Below are positions 1-5,091 of a DNA stretch of 5,091 nucleotides, in pieces. The translations under genes were made by a program, and so were the position numbers. Position 1 is the first letter of the stretch. Every line of letters starts with the position of its first letter. The DNA comes from JBIKLM01 sp044375105 (GTDB taxonomy: Bacteria > Planctomycetota > UBA1135 > GCA-002686595). The notes below the pieces were generated by a model that was given only the letters and a program-made list of their open reading frames with translations, searched no databases and was not told the DNA's origin. Where the stretch lies: NCBI GenBank assembly GCA_044375105.1, contig JBILNK010000239.1, forward strand, positions 1-5,091. Direction: 5' to 3'.

Positions 1-1880
1 TCGGTGTCGTTGGGCACGAAGCGCTCGATCGCGCTGCTGCGCTCGATCACCGGATGGCGGCCTTCGCGCACCAGGATCTCGCCCGAGCGATCGATCGACG
101 GCGCCACGTAGCGGCGCTCGGCTGCCAGCTGCGCCAGGGCCGCCAGCACGTCCAGCTCGGCCACGGCGCGGGCCGTGTCGAGCACCCGTCCGACCAGGCC
201 CGAGAGCCACAGGCGCAGTTCGTCGAACAGCCGATATTCGAGGTCGCGCGAGAGCTCCTCGGCCTTCAGCACCTTGCTCTCGTACTCCTTGAGCTCGGGC
301 GTCACGTAGCGCTCGCCGCCCTTGACCGTCTGGCGCCGGATGAAGTGCTCGGGCACGCGCTCCACCTGGCCGTGGGGCACCTCCAGGTAGTAACCGAAGA
401 CCGAGTTGAAGCCGATCTTGAGGTTGGGGATCCCGGAGCGCTGGCTCTCCTCGGCCTGGAAGCGCGCCATCCAGCCCTTGCCGTCCCCGGCGATCTGGCG
501 CAGCTCGTCGAGCTCCGCGCTGAAGCCGCTAGCGATCAGCCCGCCTTCGCGCACGGTCAGCGGCGGGTCGGGCACCAGCGTGCGGCGCACGCGCTCGGTC
601 AGGTCCTCGAGCGGGTCGAGCATGCCGCGCAGGGACAGGAGCCGCGCCGCCTGGGCCGCTTCTAGGGCCGCGATCAGCTGCGGCACCAGCGCCGCCGATT
701 GGGCCAGGGCCAGCAGGTCCCGGCCGTTGACGCGCCCGGTCGAGAGCTTGGCGCACAGGCGCTCCAGGTCGCGCATGCCCGACAGGGCCTCGCGCAGCGT
801 TTCGCGCGCCAGCGGGCTCTGGACCCACTCGGCCACCGCCGCCTGGCGCGCCAGGATCGGCTCGGGCTCGACCAGCGGATACAGCAGCCACTCGCGCAGC
901 AGGCGCCCGCCCATGGGCGTGGCCGTGGCGTCGAGCACGTCAAGCAGGCTGCCTTCGCGCCGCGCGCCGCGCTGGGTCTCGACCAGTTCGAGGCAGGCGC
1001 GCGTGGTGCGATCGAGCACCAGGTGGCGGCCGCTCTCGGCCAGCTCGACCTTGCGGACGTGGGCGCAGGCGCTCTTCTGCGTCTCGGCCAGGTACTCGAG
1101 CAGCACCCCGATGGCCGGCACCGCGGGCTGCTCGTCCTCCAGGCCGAAGCCCGCCAGGGTCTGCACGCCGAACTGGCGCCGGCAGGCCCGCAGGGCGGCC
1201 CCGCGATCGAAGCGCCAGCCCTCGCGCTCGGTCAATCGCGGCCCGAACTGGCGCTCCAATTCGGCCAGCAGTTCGGGCTGGTCGGCGAGCTGCTCGGGGC
1301 ACAGCAGGACCTCGGCCGGCTCGACCTCGACCAGCAGATCGAGCAGATTCGCCAGGGGCCGCTCCGCCGCCAGCAGCCGCCCGGTGGACACATCGACCCA
1401 GGCGGCGCCGACCCGCGTCCCGGCGCGCGCCAGGGCCAGCAGGAAGTTGGAGGCGCGCGCATCGAGGGCATCCTCCTCGGTCAGGGTGCCGGCCGTGACC
1501 ACGCGCACGATGCCGCGCTCGACGATGCCCTTCGACTGGCGCGGGTCGGTCAGCTGCTCGCAGATCGCCACGCGGAAGCCCTTGCGCACCAGCCGCAGCA
1601 GGTAGCCCTCGACCGAGCGCACCGGCACCCCGGCCATGGGCTGGGCGTCCGGGCCCTTGTCGCGTTTGGTCAGGGTGATGCCGAGCTCCCGGGAGGCGAC
1701 CACGGCGTCCTCCCCGAACAGCTCGTAGAAGTCGCCCATGCGGAAGAACAGCAGGGCTCCGGGGGCCTCGTCCTTGGCCCGCCACCACTGCTCCATCATG
1801 GGGGTCTCGCGCCGCGGGGCCGCTTCGCCTGGGCCGCTGCGAGCGGTGGCGGCGGGCGGGGGGGACTCGGGGCTGGCCAT
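1..1880 (-). CDS. mutS: DNA mismatch repair protein MutS, N-terminal 626 codons (3' end beyond the left edge)
   Basis: MutS binds mismatched or looped bases in newly replicated DNA and, using ATP, recruits MutL; it acts in the cytoplasm. My translation of this strand is open throughout. It shows TPMM at residues 26-29, then the mismatch-binding loop MGDFYELF at 48-55 with the Phe-x-Glu pair (F51, E53) that stacks on the mismatch. Connector-domain blocks follow (PMAGVP, AICEQLTDP, VVTAGTL), then the core segment around TPMGGRLLREWL (321-332), the lever/clamp block NLKIGFNSVFGYY (486-498), RRQTVKGG and TPELKEYE (about 515-534), and GRHPVIE (607-613) opening the ATPase domain. Walker A should lie some 10-20 residues beyond the edge, so domain V is almost wholly missing; the family is usually about 850-900 aa. 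The ATG at 1880 gives a 25-residue Pro/Ala-rich tail before TPMM, against about ten residues in E. coli. The ATGs at 1799 and 1796 would cut into the conserved TPMM block. No Shine-Dalgarno precedes the start. It is divergent from the lipoprotein operon. The family call is near certain; the exact start is less so. Confidence 0.96.
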   Translation of the reverse strand, partial: MASPESPPPAATARSGPGEAAPRRETPMMEQWWRAKDEAPGALLFFRMGDFYELFGEDAVVASRELGITLTKRDKGPDAQPMAGVPVRSVEGYLLRLVRKGFRVAICEQLTDPRQSKGIVERGIVRVVTAGTLTEEDALDARASNFLLALARAGTRVGAAWVDVSTGRLLAAERPLANLLDLLVEVEPAEVLLCPEQLADQPELLAELERQFGPRLTEREGWRFDRGAALRACRRQFGVQTLAGFGLEDEQPAVPAIGVLLEYLAETQKSACAHVRKVELAESGRHLVLDRTTRACLELVETQRGARREGSLLDVLDATATPMGGRLLREWLLYPLVEPEPILARQAAVAEWVQSPLARETLREALSGMRDLERLCAKLSTGRVNGRDLLALAQSAALVPQLIAALEAAQAARLLSLRGMLDPLEDLTERVRRTLVPDPPLTVREGGLIASGFSAELDELRQIAGDGKGWMARFQAEESQRSGIPNLKIGFNSVFGYYLEVPHGQVERVPEHFIRRQTVKGGERYVTPELKEYESKVLKAEELSRDLEYRLFDELRLWLSGLVGRVLDTARAVAELDVLAALAQLAAERRYVAPSIDRSGEILVREGRHPVIERSSAIERFVPNDT

Positions 1881-2004
1881 GGGGAGGAACCGTCGGGGGC
1901 GCCATGCTAAGGTCCCGAGCCTGCGCCCCGCCCCGCCAGGGGACCGGGCAGCCGCACGAACCGACGCCCGGCCGGGCCCGTATCCCGCCCCCGGATCCTC
2001 TCCC
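1881..2004. promoter_or_regulatory. Divergent intergenic region between mutS and the lipoprotein operon
   Basis: These 124 bp separate the two divergent start codons, so promoters for both directions are expected here or slightly inside the flanking genes. This is inferred from gene layout. I see no convincing -35/-10 pair on either strand. The only -10-like hexamer toward mutS is TAGCAT (1909 to 1904 on the minus strand), with no recognisable -35 at 17 bp. The region is extremely GC-rich and contains a perfect 12-bp palindrome at 1966-1977. Confidence 0.5.
1966..1977. repeat. Perfect 12-bp GC palindrome upstream of the lipoprotein operon
   Basis: GCCCGGCCGGGC reads identically on both strands and ends 27 bp before the GTG start of the first lipoprotein gene. 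It could be an operator half-site pair or a short leader hairpin. All bases are G or C in a very GC-rich region, so chance is a serious alternative. Confidence 0.3.
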
Positions 2005-3435
2005 GTGAGCCGCCCCCTGACCCGCCCGAGGCCCGCCGCCGCCCTGGCGCTGCTGCCCGCCCTGCTGGCGGCCTGCGCCTCCTATCCCGACCGCCTGCGC
2101 TCGGCGGTGCGCGACTTCGAAGCCGGCGACAACCAGAAGGCCCTGGCGGTGTTCTCCGACCGCGACAAGGTCAAGTCCCGTTTCCTGCTGGGCGCCGAGG
2201 CCGGCACGGTGGCCTTCTCCGACCTGGACTGGGCCGGGGCCCGCGCCCATTTCGAGGGCGCCGTCGAGGCCGTGCGCGCCTTCGAGGACCGCGCCGTGCT
2301 GGGGGAGAACGCCCTCGAGACCCTGGGCACCCTGACCTTCAACGAGACCGCCGCGGAGTACCCGGGCGAAGGTTTCGAGCGCGTGCTGCTGCACTCGTTC
2401 CTGGCCCTGTGCTACCTGGCGCAGGGCGACCTGGACGGCCTGCGCGTCGAGGTCCGGCGCGCCAACCAGCTGCTCGAGCGCGAGGAAGAGCTCTACGAAA
2501 AGCGCTACCAAGCGGGCGGCCTGGGCCACTTCCTGTCCGCCACCGCCTACCTGCTGGAGGACGACCCCGACGATGCGCTGATCGACTACCGGCGCATGCT
2601 GGACAAGTCGGTGGGCCTGGGCATCGCCGGGCCGGAGGCGGCCCGGCTGGTGCGGCGCCTGGGGCGCCACGAGGAATTCCCGGACCTCCTGGCCCAGCAT
2701 CCCGATTCGCCGGCCTTGCCGGGGACCGGCGACCGCCCGGCCTGGATCGTGGTCATCGCCGGCGTCGGCCTGGCGCCCTTCAAGGAGGAGCGCATGCTGG
2801 CCTTCCCCACGCCGGCCGGGGTGATCTCCATGGCGGTGCCGGTGTACGTCTCGCGCCCCCAGCCGGTGGAGGGCATGCGCCTCGATCTGCCGCTGTCGAA
2901 CGCGTCCTTCGAGCTGGCCACCATCGAGGAGGTCGAGCAGGTGGCGCGCGAGAACCTCGACGACCGCCTGGCCGCCCTGGCGGCCAAGACCGCGATCCGC
3001 AACGCCGCGCGCCTGGCCCTGCGCAACAACCTACAGGACAACGGCAGCGGCGGCGCCCTGGCGGCCCTGGCGGTCGACGTCTACAGCCTGGTGGCGGAGC
3101 GCGCCGACCTGCGCTCCTGGCTGACCCTGCCGAACCGCTTCCAGGCCCTGCGCGTGGCCGTGCCGCCGGGCGAGCACGAGCTGGTGCTCGACGCCCCCGG
3201 CGCCGGTCGGGTCGAGCTCGGGCGGCGCTACCTCGAGCCCGGCGAGACGCTGTTCGTGCTGGGCCGCAGCGTGGGCTTCCGGCTCTCAGCCGCGGCCGTG
3301 GGCGGCCAGCCGGTGTTCGGCTCCTCGCTGGCCCCGAGCCCCGCCAGCGAAGCCCTCGACCCCCTGGACGCCCTGGACCTCTTGAACCGCATCGACCGCA
3401 GCCTGGAGCCGGCCCCGGCTCCCGGCCAGCCCTGA
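2005..3435 (+). CDS. COG3014-family lipoprotein with TPR-like N-terminal half, 476 aa, function unknown
   Basis: This is an outer-membrane lipoprotein candidate of the uncharacterised COG3014 family. I chose the GTG at 2005 because it gives a compact signal peptide: Arg at 3, 7 and 9, a hydrophobic stretch at 11-22, and lipobox LAAC with C24. An ATG at 1738 in the same frame would add 89 non-coding-like residues antisense to mutS. Residues 24-230 are helical and TPR-like, including the family-typical stretch from NETAAEYPG (113-121) through FERVLLH and LCYLAQGD to VRRANQLLE. The second half contains GLAPFKEERMLAFP (255-268), an Ala-rich helix near 320-345, and ADLRSWLTLP (367-376) followed by VAVPPGEHELVL, likely a beta-rich carboxy region. 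The +2 residue is Ala, so sorting to the outer membrane is expected. It is first in a run with the YcfL and LpoB homologues; the gap to the next gene is 31 bp. The COG assignment rests on remembered motif patterns, not a search. No enzymatic motif is evident. Confidence 0.85.
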   Translation: MSRPLTRPRPAAALALLPALLAACASYPDRLRSAVRDFEAGDNQKALAVFSDRDKVKSRFLLGAEAGTVAFSDLDWAGARAHFEGAVEAVRAFEDRAVLGENALETLGTLTFNETAAEYPGEGFERVLLHSFLALCYLAQGDLDGLRVEVRRANQLLEREEELYEKRYQAGGLGHFLSATAYLLEDDPDDALIDYRRMLDKSVGLGIAGPEAARLVRRLGRHEEFPDLLAQHPDSPALPGTGDRPAWIVVIAGVGLAPFKEERMLAFPTPAGVISMAVPVYVSRPQPVEGMRLDLPLSNASFELATIEEVEQVARENLDDRLAALAAKTAIRNAARLALRNNLQDNGSGGALAALAVDVYSLVAERADLRSWLTLPNRFQALRVAVPPGEHELVLDAPGAGRVELGRRYLEPGETLFVLGRSVGFRLSAAAVGGQPVFGSSLAPSPASEALDPLDALDLLNRIDRSLEPAPAPGQP

Positions 3436-3466
3436 ACCCGCGCCCTGGCGCCTCCTCCGCCCTTCC

Positions 3467-3880
3467 ATGCACAAACCGCTCCTCGCCCTCGCGCTGCTCT
3501 TTCCCTTGGGCCTGCTCGGCGCCTGCCGCAGCGCCAGCCCGATCACCAGCTACCTGATCGACGAGCGCACCACCGAAGTCGACAAGACCAAGGCCGGCTT
3601 CCTCGGCGTGCGCGGCCTGGAATTGGTCAGCATCAACCACGAGCGCCGCGATGGGCGCCTGTTCGTGCAAGCCCAGCTGCGCAACACGACCGGCAGCCAC
3701 CTGGAGCTCGAGCACAGCGTCGAGTGGTACGACCAGAACGGCTTCCTGATCGGCGATCCGACCCCTTGGAAGGGCACCAACCTGGGCCGCGGCGAGTTCT
3801 ACACCCTGCCCTTCACCGGCCCGACCACCGCCGCCACCCAGATGCGCCTCAACCTGCGCCGGCGCGACACCGTGCGCTGA
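3467..3880 (+). CDS. ycfL: YcfL-like (DUF1425, COG5633) outer-membrane lipoprotein, 137 aa
   Basis: This is a small lipoprotein of unknown biochemical role, homologous to E. coli YcfL, whose gene is next to lpoB. The ATG gives a signal peptide with Lys3, a hydrophobic run at 5-17 and lipobox LGAC with C20; Arg at +2 predicts outer-membrane retention. The mature protein reads as one small beta-rich domain. It includes a VRNTT-like segment (LRNTTGSHLELEHSV, 71-85) and the family hallmark WYDQNG (87-92), matching WYDARG in E. coli YcfL, then a late strand with MRLNLRR (126-132) that aligns with the E. coli VRLYLYL end. Its length is close to the 125 aa of YcfL. It starts 31 bp after the COG3014 gene and ends 65 bp before the lpoB-like gene, with no terminator visible between them, so co-transcription is likely. 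There is no Shine-Dalgarno; the leader is rich in C and T. The family assignment is strong, and the function is unknown for the whole family. Confidence 0.88.
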   Translation: MHKPLLALALLFPLGLLGACRSASPITSYLIDERTTEVDKTKAGFLGVRGLELVSINHERRDGRLFVQAQLRNTTGSHLELEHSVEWYDQNGFLIGDPTPWKGTNLGRGEFYTLPFTGPTTAATQMRLNLRRRDTVR

Positions 3881-3945
3881 TCCCAGCTCTCTCGACGCCC
3901 CGACATCCCTCCCAGCACAGACTCCCCGCGAACCCGCCGAATCCC

Positions 3946-4578
3946 ATGCAACGCCGCCTCCTCTCCCTGGCCTTCCTGGCCTGCCTGACCAGCGCCTGCA
4001 GCAGCACCCGCTACGGCGACCCCGAATCGGTCGAGACGGTCAACATCCAATACGGCCTGTCCGACCTGCAGTCCCTGACCGGCGACATGGTCGAGTCCCT
4101 GATCGCCGCGCCCCAGCTCAACTACTTCATGCATCCCTCCAAGGACGGCGGCGATCCGCGCATCGTCCTGTACATGGGCAAGGTCGAGAATCGCACCTCG
4201 GAGCACATTGACACCGAGGGCATCACCGACTCGATGAAGACCAGGCTGCTCAAGTCCGGCAAATTCCGCTTGACCGCGGGGACCCAGGGCCAAGCGGCGA
4301 TCGAGGACCAGGTGCGCTTCCAGCAGGGCTCCGGAAAGGTGCTCTCGGACACGGCCAAGGCCTTCGGCCGCCAGATCGGCGCGGACATGATCCTGTTCGG
4401 CACCCTGCGCACCTACGAGAAGGAGCGCGACCGCAGCCTCTCGACCCTCGGCACCAAGACCGAGAACGTCGACTACCAGTTCAACCTGGACCTGGTGAAC
4501 ATCGAAACCGGCGAGATCATCTGGGCCGACGAGGCGCTGATCCGCAAGACCAAGAAGACCGGGCTGTTCGGAAGCTGA
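3946..4578 (+). CDS. lpoB: LpoB/YcfM-like penicillin-binding-protein activator lipoprotein, 210 aa
   Basis: In E. coli LpoB is an outer-membrane lipoprotein that reaches through the peptidoglycan to activate the synthase PBP1B. The ATG at 3946 gives a signal peptide with Arg3-Arg4, a hydrophobic stretch at 5-17 and a somewhat relaxed lipobox TSAC with C18; Ser at +2 fits outer-membrane sorting. The LpoB domain is clear from about residue 36. It shows VENRTSEHIDTEG (80-92), matching VNNRTNGSLNAAE of E. coli, then LLKSGKF (101-107), IGADMILFGTL (144-154), and LVNIETGEIIWADEALIRK (183-201), matching the E. coli LVQTGEIIW block. Total length resembles the 213 aa of E. coli LpoB, but the long Pro-rich disordered linker is absent: only about 18 residues lie between C18 and the fold, and the extra length is inside or after the domain. 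It is last in the three-lipoprotein run, with a strong hairpin 62 bp after its stop. The family is firm; whether it activates a PBP1B here is inference. A divergent CsgG/TolB-N-like lipoprotein is the alternative. Confidence 0.87.
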   Translation: MQRRLLSLAFLACLTSACSSTRYGDPESVETVNIQYGLSDLQSLTGDMVESLIAAPQLNYFMHPSKDGGDPRIVLYMGKVENRTSEHIDTEGITDSMKTRLLKSGKFRLTAGTQGQAAIEDQVRFQQGSGKVLSDTAKAFGRQIGADMILFGTLRTYEKERDRSLSTLGTKTENVDYQFNLDLVNIETGEIIWADEALIRKTKKTGLFGS

Positions 4579-4640
4579 CCGCTCGGGACCGAGCCCGCGC
4601 CGGCCGTTCCCGGGCCCTACGACCCGCCTGCCCCCATGCC

Positions 4641-4666
4641 CCGGGGCCGCCAGCGGGCGGCCCCGG
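4641..4666 (+). terminator. Strong GC hairpin after lpoB, possible terminator without a U-tract
   Basis: The arms CCGGGGCCGCC (4641-4651) and GGCGGCCCCGG (4656-4666) are perfectly complementary over 11 bp around a 4-nt loop, AGCG. The hairpin begins 62 bp after the lpoB stop codon, so it would sit at the 3' end of the lipoprotein operon mRNA. No T run follows, so it is not a classical intrinsic terminator. It may act as a U-less terminator, a 3' stability stem or a Rho-associated stop. Confidence 0.5.
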
Positions 4667-4754
4667 TGGCGCCGCCCGAGTCCGCCGAGTGGATTCCGCC
4701 GAGCCCTGGCAAACCCAGCCGACGCGGCTCCGGCGCATCCTCGGCCCCGCGGTC

Positions 4755-4786
4755 CACCGGACAGGCTCACCGGACAGGCTCACCGG
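4755..4786. repeat. Short tandem repeat, 13-bp unit, two full copies plus six bases
   Basis: The unit CACCGGACAGGCT occurs exactly at 4755-4767 and 4768-4780, followed by a partial third copy CACCGG at 4781-4786. The unit length is not a multiple of three and the region has no credible gene, so coding selection does not explain it. The CCGGAC inside each copy can pair with GTCCGG at 4791-4796. Confidence 0.8.
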
Positions 4787-4941
4787 GGCGGTCCGGGGCG
4801 CCACCCCCCGATCGTCCGCAGCGTTGGAGCCCTGAGGGCTTCGCTCTGCAGTGAGGGGCCAGAGTCGCCTGGCGCCCGCGGGGCAGGACGCTCCCGGAAG
4901 GTCTTTCCGCCCCGGCCCCTTGGGCACCCCGGCAGCGCCCC

Positions 4942-4971
4942 GGGCGGATGCCGGCCGCCCCGACATTTTTT
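4942..4971 (+). terminator. Weak candidate intrinsic terminator: 6-bp GC hairpin followed by six T's
   Basis: GGGCGG (4942-4947) pairs with CCGCCC (4955-4960) around a 7-nt loop. Five bases later comes a run of six T's (4966-4971), the most conspicuous T run of this length in the final 500 bases. The order suits termination of plus-strand transcription. The stem is short, the gap before the T's is longer than ideal, and the site is almost 370 bp past the lpoB stop, so support is weak. Confidence 0.35.
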
Positions 4972-5061
4972 GGGTCCCGTCGGTCAACACTGCCTCCCAA
5001 CCTCCGTAGGGATGTCCGGCGGGAGCGGCCGAGCCCCGCCGAACGACCTTCTGACGCCGCG

Positions 5062-5091
5062 CGCTCGCCACCCTGGGGGGGGTGGCGAGCG
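5062..5091. terminator. 12-bp perfect inverted repeat reaching the right edge, possible terminator
   Basis: CGCTCGCCACCC (5062-5073) and GGGTGGCGAGCG (5080-5091) form a perfect 12-bp stem with a 6-nt loop, TGGGGG. The stem may continue past the edge, since base 5061 has no visible partner. It may terminate transcription, or end a gene entering from the right on the minus strand. The bases that would show a T-tract lie outside the window, so strand and role cannot be decided. Confidence 0.45.

Larger units (their letters stand above)
4579..5091. other. 513-bp region with no convincing gene, rich in hairpins and short repeats
   Basis: No frame here gives a credible protein. The plus frame at 4636-4854 (72 codons) is Pro/Ser/Arg/Gly-rich, starts on the lpoB hairpin and reads through the tandem repeat. 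The minus frame covering 4517-5071 is Arg/Ala/Gly/Pro-rich and overlaps the 3' end of lpoB. The stretch does hold an 11-bp hairpin, a 13-bp tandem repeat, an 8-bp direct repeat (CCGGGGCG at 4783 and 4793), a hairpin with a T-tract, and a hairpin at the right edge, each listed separately where useful. I see no tRNA, rRNA or CRISPR pattern. Confidence 0.7.

Noticed and set aside
1904..1909. TAGCAT on the minus strand as a -10 element for mutS
   Set aside because: Only four of six bases match and no -35 element is seen at the usual spacing, so it is not supported as a promoter.
406..1910. Plus-strand open frames opposite mutS (406-1605 and 699-1910)
   Set aside because: They are Ser/Arg-rich or Gly/Gln/Leu-rich and antisense to a clear MutS reading frame with many conserved blocks.
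1738..2004. Upstream ATG at 1738 as start of the COG3014 gene
   Set aside because: It would add 89 residues overlapping mutS antisense and bury the signal peptide. GTG at 2005 places a lipobox Cys at residue 24.
940..2700. Long open frame on the minus strand (586 codons)
   Set aside because: It runs out of frame through the first half of mutS and antisense to the COG3014 gene. Its composition is Gly/Ala/Arg/Gln-rich with no family motifs, a typical high-GC shadow.
2409..3557. Plus-strand open frame of 382 codons overlapping the COG3014 and ycfL genes
   Set aside because: It is Gly/Arg/Pro/Ala low-complexity, out of frame with two recognisable lipoproteins.
2780..4770. Minus-strand open frames at 2780-3715 and 3799-4770
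   Set aside because: They are antisense to ycfL and lpoB with biased composition and no recognisable motif.
4636..4854. Possible small protein of 72 aa on the plus strand
   Set aside because: It begins on the post-lpoB hairpin, reads through the tandem repeat, is Pro/Ser/Arg/Gly-rich and shows no ribosome-binding site or family motif.
4517..5071. Possible 184-aa protein on the minus strand
   Set aside because: It overlaps the 3' end of lpoB, starts inside the right-edge hairpin and is low-complexity; no domain is recognisable.

Overview
The window is very GC-rich and comes from a diderm (Gram-negative type) bacterium. The evidence for a diderm is three consecutive lipoprotein precursors, none with an Asp at +2, including homologues of the outer-membrane lipoproteins YcfL and LpoB. 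I cannot place the organism firmly. The MutS wording, the GC content and the lack of Shine-Dalgarno motifs would suit a high-GC planctomycete-like lineage, but that is a low-confidence inference.

Layout. Positions 1-1880 (minus strand) hold the N-terminal 626 codons of the DNA mismatch-repair protein MutS; the gene runs off the left edge just before its ATPase Walker A motif. Positions 1881-2004 are a 124-bp divergent intergenic region that should carry the start signals for both directions. Positions 2005-4578 (plus strand) hold three closely spaced lipoprotein genes: a 476-aa COG3014-family protein with TPR-like helices in its N-terminal half, a 137-aa YcfL/DUF1425 protein, and a 210-aa LpoB/YcfM-like protein. 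Positions 4579-5091 contain no convincing gene. That stretch has a strong 11-bp GC hairpin after lpoB, a 13-bp tandem repeat, a weaker hairpin followed by six T's, and a 12-bp hairpin cut by the right edge.

How the genes work together. MutS is housekeeping DNA repair and is probably unrelated to the cassette it diverges from. The three lipoproteins look like one transcription unit and one envelope module. In E. coli LpoB activates the peptidoglycan synthase PBP1B from the outer membrane, and ycfL lies directly beside lpoB. The COG3014 partner has no known role, so the cassette is the most interesting item here: a three-lipoprotein set of largely unknown function, with an LpoB-like protein that lacks the long Pro-rich linker of the E. 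coli protein. All four start codons lack a Shine-Dalgarno motif and follow pyrimidine-rich leaders. Most other long open frames here are antisense or out-of-phase shadows caused by the high GC content.
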